DNA of 64,000 nucleotides from Cyanobium sp. FACHB-13342 (lineage in GTDB: Bacteria > Cyanobacteriota > Cyanobacteriia > PCC-6307 > Cyanobiaceae). The DNA is taken from NCBI RefSeq assembly GCF_014697415.1, contig NZ_JACJRT010000007.1:124001-188000 (forward strand). The letters run 5' to 3'. Positions 7,828-20,019 of this stretch are shown here, in pieces. Within the stretch, counting starts at the first letter, position 1; every line of letters starts with the position of its first letter. The position numbers and the translations under genes were made by a program. Below the pieces are notes generated by a model. It had not been told where the DNA came from. It ran no database searches and worked only from the letters and a program-made list of their open reading frames with translations.

Positions 7828-8921
7828 GCTCGATCGCCTCCCAGGCCGGCGTCATGAGCAATCCCCAGGCCGGGGCCAGGGGGCGGCACCAGCCCATCCC
7901 CCGCCAGGTTCAGCCCGGTGAAGGGGTCGTCCACCAGGTTGAGGTGGCTGTCGAGATCGGGCCAGGTCACCAGGGGCAGCAGCTGGGCAGCGGCACCGTT
8001 GAGCAGGGCGCCATCGGAGTAGCACCCCACCATCACCCCCAACCCCAACCGCCGGGCCACCTGGGCCATCAGCCAAGCCTCGGCAAGGCCACCGCTTTTG
8101 AGCAGTTTGATGTTGATGCCATCCACGTAGGGGGCGAGCCGCACCAGATCGGCCAGGTTCCAGCAGCTCTCGTCGGCCACCAACGGCATCGGACAGTCGA
8201 GCTCCAGGGCCTCAAAGCCGGCCGTATCGAGCTGCTCATCCAGCAGCGGCGCCAGGGGCTGCTCCAGCAGCACCACCCCAGCGCGCTCCAGGGGATCCAG
8301 CATGGCCCGGGCCGTGCCCAGATCCCAGCCGCCATTGGCATCCACCTGCAGCTCACAGGCCCCTCCGGTGCTCTGGCGCCGCTGCTCCAGGGCCGCGGCC
8401 ACGGCGGCCAGCAGGGCCAGGTCGTGGGCCACCCCCTCGGGGCTCCCCAACTTGAGCTTGATCCGGGTGGCAGGCAGCTGCAGCCACCAGCGCTCGAGCC
8501 GCGCCAGGACAGCCTCGGGGGGGCCTAAGCCAAGGGTCACGCTGGTGGCGACACAGGCCCCCGGATCCAGCCCCCAGAGCCGGTGCAGCGGCTGGTTCAA
8601 CCGCTTGCCCCACCAGTCGTGCAGGGCCAGATCGAGGCCACAGCGGGCCGGCGGGCTGAGGGCCGCCAGCAGGGGCTCCAGGGCCTGAAGGGGCTGGGGT
8701 GCCAGGGCCTCCAGCTGGGGGGCCACCGCCTCCAGCTCCGCCGCAACGGCATCGGTGGTGTACTGGCGGTGGCCGGTGTCGAAGCCGCCGGTCTCGCCGA
8801 TGCCCGTGAGCCCGTCGTGCTCCAGACTCACCAGCAGGTGCTCCACCGCCGCCGTCGTGCCGCGGCTGATGGCCAGGGGCACGGCCTTGGTGAGCTGAAA
8901 GCGTTGCAGGCGAAGCTGCAT
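7821..8921 (-). CDS. Enolase-superfamily epimerase: dipeptide (L-Ala-D/L-Glu) epimerase or DgcA-type N-acetyl-D-glutamate racemase (366 aa)
   Basis: A mandelate racemase / muconate-lactonising enzyme fold. The capping-domain motif ISRGTT is near residue 19. The catalytic KxK is in TRIKLKLG, and the three metal ligands are in VDANGGW (Asp), LLEQPLAPL (Glu) and VADES (Asp). The second catalytic lysine is in [10 protein letters not shown], and the barrel end is [11 protein letters not shown]. All catalytic residues of a 1,1-proton-transfer epimerase are present. The family includes L-Ala-D/L-Glu epimerase (murein peptide recycling) and the DgcA N-acetyl-D-glutamate racemase. The partner DUF1611 gene directly downstream favours the latter, but both would channel peptidoglycan-derived D-Glu. 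The minus-strand operon starts here, back-to-back with miaB. Confidence 0.78.
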   Translation of the reverse strand: MQLRLQRFQLTKAVPLAISRGTTAAVEHLLVSLEHDGLTGIGETGGFDTGHRQYTTDAVAAELEAVAPQLEALAPQPLQALEPLLAALSPPARCGLDLALHDWWGKRLNQPLHRLWGLDPGACVATSVTLGLGPPEAVLARLERWWLQLPATRIKLKLGSPEGVAHDLALLAAVAAALEQRRQSTGGACELQVDANGGWDLGTARAMLDPLERAGVVLLEQPLAPLLDEQLDTAGFEALELDCPMPLVADESCWNLADLVRLAPYVDGINIKLLKSGGLAEAWLMAQVARRLGLGVMVGCYSDGALLNGAAAQLLPLVTWPDLDSHLNLVDDPFTGLNLAGDGLVPPPGPGLGIAHDAGLGGDRAC

Positions 8922-8966
8922 CAGGGCTGGGGCGCTGCCCTCACGCTGACACGCGTCCAGCCTTCC

Positions 8967-8984
8967 GTACAGGATGTACAGACT
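8967..8984 (+). repeat. GTACAG array, two 9-bp units
   Basis: GTACAGGAT at 8967 is followed directly by GTACAGACT. It lies in the 135-bp gap between the divergent dgcA-like and miaB genes, where their promoters are expected. The same 9-bp-period GTACAGNNN pattern recurs at 20398 and 45135. Confidence 0.7.
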
Positions 8985-9056
8985 TCCGACACCGGCCGGG
9001 GCCCTTACCGATCACCGCCGGGCCAGGCCAGCCGCAGAAGCCGATGGGTGACCCCG

Positions 9057-10439
9057 ATGGCCGAAACTGATGGCATGACGGCCCCCATCCTCAGCCCACG
9101 CGGCAGCTACTGGATCACCACCTTTGGTTGCCAGATGAACAAGGCGGATTCCGAGCGGATGGCCGGGATCCTGGAATCGATGGGTTACCGGGCCGGCGAC
9201 GACGAACACAGCGCCGATCTGGTGCTCTACAACACCTGCACGATCCGCGACAACGCGGAGCAGAAGGTGTACAGCTACCTGGGGCGCCAGGCCCAGCGCA
9301 AACGCACCAACCCCAACCTCACCCTGGTGGTGGCGGGCTGCGTGGCCCAGCAGGAGGGGGAATCCCTGCTGCGGCGGGTGCCAGAGCTGGATCTGGTGAT
9401 GGGCCCCCAGCACGCCAACCGGCTCGATGTGCTGTTGGCCCAGGTGGAGCAGGGCCAGCAGGTGGTGGCCACCGAAGAGCACCACATCCTCGAAGACATC
9501 ACCACCGCCCGGCGCGACAGCCAGGTGTGCGGTTGGGTGAACGTGATCTACGGCTGCAACGAGCGCTGCACCTACTGCGTGGTGCCGTCGGTGCGGGGCC
9601 AGGAGCAGTCGCGACTGCCCGACGCCATCAAGCTGGAGATGGAGGGCCTGGCCGCCCAGGGGTTCAAGGAGATCACCCTGCTGGGCCAGAACATCGATGC
9701 CTACGGCCGCGACCTGCCCGGCATCACCCCCGAAGGCCGCCGCGCCCACACCCTCACCGACCTGCTCCATCACGTGCACGAGGTGGAGGGAATCGAGCGG
9801 ATCCGCTTCGCCACCAGCCATCCCCGCTACTTCACCGAGCGGCTGATCGACGCCTGCGCCGACCTGCCCAAGGTGTGCGAACACTTCCACATCCCCTTCC
9901 AGAGCGGCGACGACACCGTGCTCAAGGCGATGGCGCGGGGCTACACGGTGGAGCGCTACCGCCGCATTGTTGGGCGCATCCGGGAGCGCATGCCCGATGC
10001 CGCGATCAGCGCCGATGTGATCGTGGCTTTCCCGGGCGAAACCGAGGCGCAATTCCGCCGCACCCTCGCCCTGATTGAGGAGATCGGCTTCGATGCGGTG
10101 AACACCGCCGCCTACTCGCCGCGGCCCAACACCCCGGCCGCCGACTGGCCCGACCAACTCAGCGAAGCGGTGAAGGTGGAGCGCCTGCAGGAGATCAACG
10201 CCCTGGTGGAGCAGCAGGCCCGGCAACGCAGTGCCCGCTACGCCGGCCGGATCGAGGAGATCCTGGTGGAGGGCACCAATCCCAAGGATCCCCAGCAGGT
10301 GATGGGCCGCACCCGCACCAACCGGCTCACCTTTTTCCCCGGCGCACGCGCCGATGGACGCGCCATCGAGCCCGGGGAGCTGGTGACGGTGCAAATCGAA
10401 GGGGTGCGCGCCTTCTCCCTCAGCGGCAAACTGACCTGA
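9057..10439 (+). CDS. miaB: tRNA-2-methylthio-N6-dimethylallyladenosine synthase (460 aa)
   Basis: A methylthiotransferase that modifies A37 of tRNAs reading UNN codons. The N-terminal UPF0004 domain has cluster cysteines in [24 protein letters not shown] and [10 protein letters not shown]. The radical-SAM motif [15 protein letters not shown] (Cx3Cx2C) is near residue 160. A C-terminal TRAM domain ends ...FSLSGKLT. The ATG at 9057 is selected because the conserved domain starts about 15 residues later; a second ATG at 9075 is possible. Upstream in-frame sequence is antisense to the epimerase gene. It is followed 30 bases later by ddl on the same strand. Length and all six cysteines fit an active enzyme. 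Confidence 0.95.
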   Translation: MAETDGMTAPILSPRGSYWITTFGCQMNKADSERMAGILESMGYRAGDDEHSADLVLYNTCTIRDNAEQKVYSYLGRQAQRKRTNPNLTLVVAGCVAQQEGESLLRRVPELDLVMGPQHANRLDVLLAQVEQGQQVVATEEHHILEDITTARRDSQVCGWVNVIYGCNERCTYCVVPSVRGQEQSRLPDAIKLEMEGLAAQGFKEITLLGQNIDAYGRDLPGITPEGRRAHTLTDLLHHVHEVEGIERIRFATSHPRYFTERLIDACADLPKVCEHFHIPFQSGDDTVLKAMARGYTVERYRRIVGRIRERMPDAAISADVIVAFPGETEAQFRRTLALIEEIGFDAVNTAAYSPRPNTPAADWPDQLSEAVKVERLQEINALVEQQARQRSARYAGRIEEILVEGTNPKDPQQVMGRTRTNRLTFFPGARADGRAIEPGELVTVQIEGVRAFSLSGKLT

Positions 10440-10469
10440 GCTTTGGCCCCCGGGGCCCTTCCGGCCGGC

Positions 10470-11582
10470 ATGACCCGCTCCCCCCTTCCCGTTGGCCTGA
10501 TCTTCGGGGGGGCCTCCGGTGAGCACGCCGTCTCGATCCGCTCGGCAGCCACCGTGGCCGCCGCCGTGCGCCATGCCGACAACGCCGGCCGCTACGACCT
10601 GCGCTGCTTCTACATCGATCCCGAAGGGCGCTGGTGGGGCTCGGACGTGGCCGAAGCCGTGCTGGAGCAGGGCACCCCGGTGCGGCCTGAGCAACTGCCC
10701 CAGCCCCTGCCCGAACCGGGCTTCCGCGGCTTCCCGGCCGGAGCTCTCGAGGTGGCGATCTGGCTGCCGGTGCTGCACGGTCCCAACGGGGAAGACGGCA
10801 CGATCCAGGGGCTGTTCACCCTGATGCAGGTGCCCTTTGTGGGCTCGGGCGTGCTGGGCTCGGCCGTGGGCATGGACAAGCAGGCCATGAAGGCCGCCTT
10901 CGCCGCCGCGGGGTTGCCCCAGGTGCCCTACGCCTGCGCCAGCGCCAGCCAGGTGGCCCAGGATCCGGATGCCCTGCTTGATCGGCTGGAGGCCCAGCTG
11001 GGCTATCCCTGCTTCGTGAAACCGGCCAACCTGGGCTCCTCGGTGGGGATCAGCAAAGCCACCGACCGGGCCAGCCTGCTGGCGGGTCTGCAGACCGCCG
11101 CCGCCCTGGATCCGCGGCTGGTGATCGAACAGGGGGTGACGGCCCGGGAGCTGGAGTGCGCCGTGCGCGGTGGCGGCCACCAACCCCTGCAGGCCTCCGT
11201 ATTGGGGGAAATCTGCTTCGACGCCGACTGGTACGACTACGACACCAAATACAGCGAGGGCAAAAGCCACACGGTGATTCCGGCCGTGGTGCCCGAAGCG
11301 ATTGCCGAGCGGGCCCGGGCCATGGCGATCCAGGCCTGTGAAGCGGTGGCCGCCATGGGGCTCTCCCGGGTGGATTTCTTCTACAGCGAGGCCAGCCCAG
11401 GCCACCCCAACGGCGAGCTCTGGCTCAATGAGATCAACACCCTGCCGGGGTTCACCAGTCAGAGCATGTACCCCATGCTGTGGGCCGCCTCCGGTGTGCC
11501 CCTGCCGATCTTGGTGCGCGAATTGCTGGAAGGGGCCCGAGAATGGCACCAGGCATCACTCCTGGGAGGCCCTTCGGCATGA
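10470..11582 (+). CDS. ddl: D-alanine--D-alanine ligase (370 aa)
   Basis: An ATP-grasp enzyme that makes D-Ala-D-Ala for peptidoglycan. The N-terminal motif [15 protein letters not shown] includes the catalytic Glu and Ser region. The central [15 protein letters not shown] contacts ATP, and the C-terminal [19 protein letters not shown] carries the Mg2+ ligands and product-binding residues. An upstream TTG in frame exists, but the ATG at 10470 matches the family N-terminus. The Tyr-Ser-Lys region ([14 protein letters not shown]) suggests D-Ala rather than D-Lac or D-Ser specificity. The stop overlaps the following small gene by 4 bases (ATGA). It heads a ddl / small membrane protein / ftsQ / ftsZ cluster. 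Confidence 0.95.
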   Translation: MTRSPLPVGLIFGGASGEHAVSIRSAATVAAAVRHADNAGRYDLRCFYIDPEGRWWGSDVAEAVLEQGTPVRPEQLPQPLPEPGFRGFPAGALEVAIWLPVLHGPNGEDGTIQGLFTLMQVPFVGSGVLGSAVGMDKQAMKAAFAAAGLPQVPYACASASQVAQDPDALLDRLEAQLGYPCFVKPANLGSSVGISKATDRASLLAGLQTAAALDPRLVIEQGVTARELECAVRGGGHQPLQASVLGEICFDADWYDYDTKYSEGKSHTVIPAVVPEAIAERARAMAIQACEAVAAMGLSRVDFFYSEASPGHPNGELWLNEINTLPGFTSQSMYPMLWAASGVPLPILVRELLEGAREWHQASLLGGPSA

Positions 11583-11989
11583 GTCACGGGCTGCTGTGGC
11601 TTCCACTGCTTCTGGTATTCGTGCTGCTCACCGCCCTGGGCTGGCTTGAGCGGCGGCGTCAACGCCTCTTCCGCGAATGGGCCGAAGGCTCGGAACTGGC
11701 CAAACTCGACAGTTGCGGAGCGGCCCGGCTGGTGGATGGGGTGCTCACCTGGTGCACCTTCGAGGCCGGCCAGCTCCAGGAGGAGGGCTCCTTCGTGATA
11801 AAGCAGCTCGAGCTCGTGGAGCTGCTGTCCCTGCGTTCCGGCGAAGCGCCGCTCACGGAGGAGAGCCAGGGGGCCTGCCGGTTGCGGCTCGTGGGAGGGG
11901 GCGACCAGAAGGATCTGCCCTTCGCCGATGCGGAGCGGGCCCGGCGCTGGATCGACGAACTGATGTCCCGCTCCCGCTGCGAGCTGTGA
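11579..11989 (+). CDS. Small single-span membrane protein (136 aa), unknown function
   Basis: One N-terminal membrane helix ([19 protein letters not shown]) is followed by a basic segment and a soluble domain of about 100 residues. The latter includes [32 protein letters not shown] and ends in two cysteines near the C-terminus. The start overlaps ddl by 4 bases, and ftsQ starts 8 bases after the stop. Position inside a ddl-ftsQ-ftsZ cluster suggests a link to envelope synthesis or division, but no family is recognised. Confidence 0.75.
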   Translation: MSHGLLWLPLLLVFVLLTALGWLERRRQRLFREWAEGSELAKLDSCGAARLVDGVLTWCTFEAGQLQEEGSFVIKQLELVELLSLRSGEAPLTEESQGACRLRLVGGGDQKDLPFADAERARRWIDELMSRSRCEL

Positions 11990-11996
11990 GCCTGCC

Positions 11997-12812
11997 GTGG
12001 TGAGTTCACCCCCCGCCCCGCCCGGCTCGGAACGCCGACGTGTGCTGCGGCAACAGCGGCGGCGGGAACGGTTGCGCAATCTCTGGCGCCTGGTGGTGCT
12101 GCTGAGCCTGTCCTGCGGCCTGGGCTATGGCCTGTTGCGCCAGGGCTGGGTGCTGACGGGCCCCGACCAGGTGGAGGTGGTGGGCAGCCAGCAGGTGGGA
12201 CCGGAGCAGGTGGTGCAGGCCGCCCAGATCACCTTTCCCCAGCCGCTGCTGGGCCTCCAGCCCCGGCGGATCGCCGAGGCCATCGCCGGGGCCCTGCCGG
12301 TGGAGCAGGTGCAGGTCAGTCGGCTGATGGCGCCGCCACGGCTCCGGGTGGAACTGATCGACCGCCAGGCGGTGGCCCGGGCCCAGCGGCGCACCCCCCA
12401 GGGCATCGAAACGGGCTACGTCGACCGGCTGGGCCACTGGATGAGCAGCCGCCAGGGTCAGGGCGTAGCCGCCAAAGCCAGCAGCAACCTGACGGTGGTG
12501 GGCTGGCAACCCCACTACCGTCCAGCCCTGGCCCTGGTGCTGGAGCAGCGCGAGCGGCTGGGCACGGACCTGAGCCAGATCCGCTTTGAACCGGGCGGCA
12601 GCCTCTGGCTGCAGAGCACCCGGCTAGGCCAGGTGCGCCTTGGTCCGGCGGATGGCCAACTGGCCCGGCGACTCGAGGTGCTCAGCCACCTGCAGCAGGA
12701 ACTCCCGGCCCGGGTGAAGGGTCGCCGACTCCAGTCGATCGACCTCAGTGATCCCGAACAGCCGGAACTGGGCCTCCCCACCCCGGCAGCTCCCCCCGTC
12801 GCGGCTCGGTGA
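11997..12812 (+). CDS. ftsQ: Cell division protein FtsQ (271 aa)
   Basis: A bitopic inner-membrane division protein: a basic cytoplasmic N-terminus ([17 protein letters not shown]), one membrane helix at about residues 30-47 ([16 protein letters not shown]), then a POTRA domain opening with [18 protein letters not shown], followed by the FtsQ beta domain. In other bacteria FtsQ recruits the FtsB/FtsL and FtsW/FtsI proteins. GTG at 11997 is the first in-frame start after the preceding gene. Sequence conservation in cyanobacterial FtsQ is low. The call rests on topology, POTRA and position between ddl and ftsZ. The C-terminus is Pro/Ala-rich. Confidence 0.85.
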   Translation: MVSSPPAPPGSERRRVLRQQRRRERLRNLWRLVVLLSLSCGLGYGLLRQGWVLTGPDQVEVVGSQQVGPEQVVQAAQITFPQPLLGLQPRRIAEAIAGALPVEQVQVSRLMAPPRLRVELIDRQAVARAQRRTPQGIETGYVDRLGHWMSSRQGQGVAAKASSNLTVVGWQPHYRPALALVLEQRERLGTDLSQIRFEPGGSLWLQSTRLGQVRLGPADGQLARRLEVLSHLQQELPARVKGRRLQSIDLSDPEQPELGLPTPAAPPVAAR

Positions 12813-12891
12813 GCAATCCGGCAAGGGCCACAGCAGGAATCCCGCAAAGGTGGGACACTGCCGGAATCCAGGGGCTCCAATCGCCGACATA

Positions 12892-14079
12892 ATGCAGCCG
12901 CAGATTCACAGCCCAGCTTCCCCCGATGCCGCTATGACCCAGAGCTCCTCCCAATCCGGCACCCCCCAGTCCAACGGTCTGCAGCCCTCGGGCAGCGCTG
13001 GCTCGGGCGGCATTGTTCCGAGCCAGTCGGCCCGGATCGAAGTGATTGGCGTGGGCGGTGGCGGCAGCAATGCGGTGAACCGGATGATCGCCTCCGACCT
13101 CCAGGGGGTGGGCTATCGGGTGCTCAACACGGATGCCCAGGCCCTGCTGCAGTCGGCCTCCCAGAAACGCATCCAGCTCGGCCAGAAACTCACCCGCGGC
13201 CTCGGCGCCGGGGGCAACCCCGTAATCGGCCAAAAGGCCGCCGAGGAATCCCGGGCCGAACTGCAGGAATCGCTCCAGGGCGCCGACCTGGTGTTCATCG
13301 CGGCGGGCATGGGCGGTGGCACGGGCACCGGTGCCGCCCCGATCCTGGCCGAGGTGGCCAAGGAAGTGGGCGCCCTCACCGTGGGCATCGTCACCAAGCC
13401 CTTCGGCTTCGAAGGCCGCAAGCGGCTGCGCCAAGCCGAGGAGGGGATTGCCCGCCTGGCAGAAAGTGTCGACACCCTGATCGTCATCCCCAACGACCGG
13501 TTGCGGGATGCGATCGCCGGCGCGCCCTTGCAGGAAGCCTTCCGCGCCGCCGACGACGTGCTGCGCATGGGCGTCAAGGGCATCAGTGACATCATCACCA
13601 AGCCGGGTTTGGTCAACGTGGACTTCGCCGACGTGCGCTCGGTGATGGCGGATGCCGGCACGGCCCTTCTGGGGATTGGCGTGGGGTCCGGTCGCTCCCG
13701 GGCGAGCGAAGCGGCCCAGGCGGCGATGAGCAGCCCGCTGCTGGAGTCGGCCCGCATCGACGGGGCCAAGGGCTGCGTGATCAACATCAGCGGCGGCAAG
13801 GACATGACCCTCGAGGACATGACCACCGCGTCAGAAGTGATCTACGAGGTGGTGGATCCCGACGCCAACATCATTGTGGGTGCCGTGGTGGATGAGCGCC
13901 TGGAAGGCGAAATCCACGTGACGGTGATTGCCACCGGCTTCGAGAGCGGTGCCCCCTACCGGAGCGAGCGCACCACGGTGAGCTTCGCCGGCACGACCCT
14001 GTTCAACAGCCCCCAGGAAGAGCGCGGCGCCAAAATCCCCCCGTTCCTGCTCAACCGTCAGAGCCAGTCCGGCGACTGA
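12892..14079 (+). CDS. ftsZ: Cell division protein FtsZ (395 aa)
   Basis: A tubulin-like GTPase that forms the Z ring. After a Ser/Gln/Gly-rich linker, the GTPase core begins [17 protein letters not shown]. It has the tubulin signature [13 protein letters not shown], the T7-loop region [11 protein letters not shown], and a C-terminal subdomain. The tail is short and ends [13 protein letters not shown], a reduced version of the conserved C-terminal interaction peptide. The ATG at 12892 adds a polar extension; a second ATG at 12934 is the alternative start. Such extensions are usual in cyanobacterial FtsZ. It lies 79 bases downstream of ftsQ, a gap that could hold its own promoter. Confidence 0.97.
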   Translation: MQPQIHSPASPDAAMTQSSSQSGTPQSNGLQPSGSAGSGGIVPSQSARIEVIGVGGGGSNAVNRMIASDLQGVGYRVLNTDAQALLQSASQKRIQLGQKLTRGLGAGGNPVIGQKAAEESRAELQESLQGADLVFIAAGMGGGTGTGAAPILAEVAKEVGALTVGIVTKPFGFEGRKRLRQAEEGIARLAESVDTLIVIPNDRLRDAIAGAPLQEAFRAADDVLRMGVKGISDIITKPGLVNVDFADVRSVMADAGTALLGIGVGSGRSRASEAAQAAMSSPLLESARIDGAKGCVINISGGKDMTLEDMTTASEVIYEVVDPDANIIVGAVVDERLEGEIHVTVIATGFESGAPYRSERTTVSFAGTTLFNSPQEERGAKIPPFLLNRQSQSGD

Positions 14080-14106
14080 AGCCTGGCCGGATGGGTTGAA
14101 GGTGGT

Positions 14107-14200
14107 GACCCGGAGTCCACGCCTGCCCTGAGCATCCCGTGTGGCTGCTCCCTTCCGGTCCTGACCAGATTTGGGCGTCGGAGCCGCATGGGTCCGAGTC
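14107..14200 (-). ncRNA. ffs: Small SRP RNA (4.5S-type)
   Basis: The minus strand carries the SRP domain IV signature: GGTCAGGACCGGAAGGGAGC followed by AGCC, with the GGAA tetraloop and the asymmetric A/C-rich loops that bind Ffh. The ends pair as expected for the long hairpin: GACUCGGA with UCCGGGUC (one G-U), then CCAUGC with GCGUGG. The two SRP-specific internal loops lie between these helices and the apical domain. Ends are set by the terminal pairing and may be off by a few bases. The gene is antisense to the ftsZ-panB spacer. Its 5' end is 6 bases from the panB start, so its promoter lies inside panB. Confidence 0.85.
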
Positions 14201-14206
14201 GATTGG

Positions 14207-15085
<879 letters not shown>

Positions 15086-16365
15086 GGGCCAGCCCGGCGG
15101 GATCGCTCAGCCGCCAGCGGGGTCCCTCGATCCGCAGCAGCCCCTCGCGGCACCAGGGCTCCAGCCGCCGGCGCAGCTCCTCCAGGCAGCGCTGCTGCGA
15201 CGCCCCATCCCAGCCCGCCTGCGCCAACAGCCGGGGCAGGTGCACCCCCTCGCGGCGGCGCAGACCCACCAGCAACCGCTCATCGAGGGGCATGCCCGTC
15301 CCCCGGTGCTCCGGCTGGGGATCCGGCGGCAGCTCCTCCAGCCAGCGGACGTAGCCGTCGCGGGTGCGGGGCCGGGCGAGGCGCTCTCCCCAGGGGGCGG
15401 AGGTGGCCCCCATGCCGAAGCCCCACCAGCCGGCGCCGCTCCAGTAAACGCGGTTGTGGCGGGAGGCGTGGCCGGGCAGGGCGTAGTTCGAAATCTCGTA
15501 GTGGCCGTAGCCGGCGGCGCTGAGCTCGGCCCAGGTGAGCTCCATCAGGTCGGCGCCCAGATCGGCATCGGGCAACGCCAGCTGACCGCGCTCGTGGCGG
15601 CGGGCAAACACCGTGCCGGGCTCGAGCGTGAGGTCGTAGACGGAGAGATGGGGTGGCGCCAGGGCGATCGCCTGGCCCAGCTGCTGGCGCCAGGACGCCA
15701 GGGCCTGTTCCGCCTCGGATGACGCCGAGGCCGCCGGCCCAGGCAGCCCCTGGATCAGATCGAGACTCCAGCTGGCCAGCTGGCCCCGCTGCCGGGCCTC
15801 GCCCAGCCAGCCAGCGGCCTCGAGGAGGTCCGCGCCGCGGTGACGGCGCCCCAGACTCGCCAGCACGGCGTCATCAAAGCTCTGGCCCCCCAGGCTCACC
15901 CGGGTCACCCCGGCCCCCAGATAGCCGGCCAGACGGTCCTGATCGAAGCTGGCCGGATCCAATTCCAGGCTGATCTCGGCGCCCGGAGCCAGGCCAAAAC
16001 GCTGGCACAGGGCCTGCAGCAGGGCCGCCACCTGATCCGGCGTCAGCAGGGAAGGGGTGCCGCCCCCGAAATACACCGTGGCCAGGGGTGGGCCGGGCGG
16101 GGAGGCGGCGATCTCCTGCTCCAGCAGGGCGAGGTAGGCCGCGATTGAGGCGGAACCGGGCTCTCCCGGCTCCCCGCCGGCCCGGTCCCCCAGGGGCACC
16201 ACCGGGAAATCGCAGTAGAAGCAGCGCCGATGGCAGAAGGGAATGTGGAGATAGGCGCTGCGGGGCGGTACACACATCGTGAAGTGCGGAAACCCCTTCA
16301 GGCCAACGGCGGCGAAATCAGGCATGCTGCGAGCCTGAACGGATGGGCAGCCACACACGACGGGA

Positions 16366-17559
16366 ATGGTGGACTCCCTCATCCTGATCCTGTTTCTGAT
16401 CTCCGGGGCGGCAGCCGGTTGGCTCGGGGTCGACCTGTTGCCCGAGCCCCTGCTGCTGCAGGTGGACAACCCGGAAGGACTGCGCACGGTGCTGGGGGGC
16501 TTCGGCGCCTTCTTCGGCCTGCTGGCGGGCTTCTTCTTTGGCCAGCTGCGCAAGCGCCTGATGGCCCAGGTGCGCTCCATGCCCACCGACCTGCTGGTGA
16601 GCCGGGCCGTGGGCCTGATCCTGGGCCTGCTGGTGGCCAACCTGCTGCTCGCCCCGATCCTGCTGCTGCCCCTGCCCTGGGAGGTGGTGTTCGTCAAACC
16701 GCTGGCGGCCGTGCTCAGCAATGTGTTTTTCGGGGTGTCGGGCTACAACCTGGCGGAGGTGCACGGCCGCACCCTGCTGCGCCTGTTCAACCCCAGCAGC
16801 ACGGAAGCCCTGTTGGTGGCCGATGGGGTGCTGATGCCGGCCAGCGCCAAGATCCTCGACACCAGCGTGATCATCGATGGCCGCATCCGCGGCCTGCTGG
16901 ACTCGGGGCTGCTGGAGGGCCAGGTGATCGTGGCCCAGAGCGTGATCGATGAGCTCCAGGCCCTGGCCGACTCGGCCAATGCGGAGAAGCGCGGGCGGGG
17001 GCGCCGCGGCCTGAAGCTGCTCAGCGAACTGCGCGAGCAGTACGGCCGCCGGCTGGTGGTGAACAGCACCCGCTACGAGGGCAACGGCGTCGACGACAAG
17101 CTGCTGCTGCTCACCGCCGACACCGGCGGCACCCTGCTCACCGCCGACTACAACCTGGCCAAGGTGGCCGAGGTGAAAGCCCTGCAGGTGCTCAACCTCA
17201 GCGAGCTGGTGATCGCCCTGCGGCCCGAGGTGCAGCCGGGCGACGAACTGCTGCTCAAGATCGCCCGTGACGGCAAGGAGGCCGACCAGGGCGTGGGCTA
17301 CCTCGACGACGGCACGATGGTGGTGGTGGAAGGGGCGCGGGGCCGCATCGGCGAGCGCCTGCCGGTGGTGGTCACCGGAGCGCTGCAGAACCCCACCGGC
17401 CGGATCGTGTTCGCCCGCAGCGAGGGCCCGGCCACGGAGAACGGGGCCGGCGAGGGCGCCGAGGCCGCCAAGCGCAAGAGCCGCAGCGAGCGGAACCGCA
17501 CCAAAGCCAGCCCCACCAATCCGGGCCCAGCGAATCCGCAGGCCGGCGGCCCCCGCTAG
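16366..17559 (+). CDS. PIN-TRAM domain membrane protein, YacL-like (397 aa)
   Basis: Four hydrophobic segments occupy roughly residues 1-110. They are followed by a PIN nuclease domain whose acidic strand is ILDTSVIIDGRI near residue 165, with further acidic positions in SVIDELQ and in NGVDDKLLLLTAD/LLTADYNL. A TRAM domain (GYLDDGTMVVVEGARGRIGE) follows. The C-terminal tail of about 50 residues is charged and rich in Lys, Arg, Ser and Pro. This architecture is conserved in cyanobacteria, plastids and Firmicutes (YacL); a membrane-tethered RNase role is assumed but not established. It diverges from hemW across 88 bases and is followed 31 bases later by clpR, so the three genes to clpP may be co-transcribed. 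Confidence 0.85.
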   Translation: MVDSLILILFLISGAAAGWLGVDLLPEPLLLQVDNPEGLRTVLGGFGAFFGLLAGFFFGQLRKRLMAQVRSMPTDLLVSRAVGLILGLLVANLLLAPILLLPLPWEVVFVKPLAAVLSNVFFGVSGYNLAEVHGRTLLRLFNPSSTEALLVADGVLMPASAKILDTSVIIDGRIRGLLDSGLLEGQVIVAQSVIDELQALADSANAEKRGRGRRGLKLLSELREQYGRRLVVNSTRYEGNGVDDKLLLLTADTGGTLLTADYNLAKVAEVKALQVLNLSELVIALRPEVQPGDELLLKIARDGKEADQGVGYLDDGTMVVVEGARGRIGERLPVVVTGALQNPTGRIVFARSEGPATENGAGEGAEAAKRKSRSERNRTKASPTNPGPANPQAGGPR

Positions 17560-17590
17560 GCTCCGCAAACGTGCTTCCCATCAACCGCGG

Positions 17591-18274
17591 ATGTCGGTGT
17601 CAGCCCCCTACTACGGCGATTCCGCGGTCATGCGCACGCCGCCCCCCGATCTGCCGAGCCTGCTGCTGAAGGAGCGGATCGTCTACTTGGGCCTGCCCCT
17701 GTTCAGCGACGACGACGCCAAGCGCCAGATGGGCATCGACGTGACCGAGCTGATCATTGCCCAGCTGCTCTATCTGGAGTTTGACAACCCGGATAAGCCG
17801 ATTTTCTTCTACATCAATTCCACGGGCACCAGCTGGTACTCCGGCGATGCGGTGGGCTTCGAGACCGAAGCCTTCGCCATCGCCGACACGATCAGCTACG
17901 TGAAGCCGCCCGTGCACACCATCTGCATCGGCCAGGCGATGGGCACCGCGGCCATGATCCTCAGCGCCGGCACCAAGGGCCACCGAGCAGCCCTGCCCCA
18001 CGCCTCGATCGTGCTGCACCAGCCCCGCAGCGGGGCGCGCGGCCAGGCCACCGACATCCAGATCCGGGCCCAGGAGGTGCTGCACAACAAGCGCACCCTG
18101 ATGGAGATGCTGTCGGTCAACACCGGCAAAACCGTGGAACAGCTCTCCCGCGATTCCGACCGGATGACCTACTTCACCGCCGAGGAAGCCAAGGAGTACG
18201 GCCTGATCGATCGGGTGCTCACCAGTCAGAAAGACCTGCCCGCCCCGCCCCCCTCCGCGGCCGGCCTCGGCTGA
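17591..18274 (+). CDS. clpR: ClpR, inactive ClpP-like subunit (227 aa)
   Basis: It has the ClpP fold throughout, but the nucleophile motif that should read like ASMGAF is replaced by [16 protein letters not shown], with no serine at the catalytic position. The His-motif region is [12 protein letters not shown]. Loss of the catalytic Ser defines the cyanobacterial and plastid ClpR group, which co-assembles with an active ClpP into a mixed tetradecamer acting with ClpC. The ATG at 17591 follows the upstream stop by 31 bases. Extra residues at the N-terminus ([14 protein letters not shown]) are typical of ClpR. The active partner clpP is 65 bases downstream. Confidence 0.92.
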   Translation: MSVSAPYYGDSAVMRTPPPDLPSLLLKERIVYLGLPLFSDDDAKRQMGIDVTELIIAQLLYLEFDNPDKPIFFYINSTGTSWYSGDAVGFETEAFAIADTISYVKPPVHTICIGQAMGTAAMILSAGTKGHRAALPHASIVLHQPRSGARGQATDIQIRAQEVLHNKRTLMEMLSVNTGKTVEQLSRDSDRMTYFTAEEAKEYGLIDRVLTSQKDLPAPPPSAAGLG

Positions 18275-18339
18275 GCCCCCGCCAGGCCCCCGCCCTACGC
18301 CAGCCATCCCGCGTTCCACCGACCACCCCAACCAAACCC

Positions 18340-19999
<1,660 letters not shown>

Positions 20000-20019
20000 G
20001 CCCCTGGCCCTGGCTGCTG

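Noticed and set aside
8967-8984. LexA (SOS) box
   Set aside because: GTAC half-sites are separated by 5 rather than 4 bases, and the same pattern occurs inside cobD, where an operator makes little sense.
9012-11549. An 845-codon open frame on the minus strand across miaB and ddl
   Set aside because: It is antisense to two well-supported genes, is His/Gly/Gln-rich, and shows no domain. Long antisense open frames are common in high-GC DNA.
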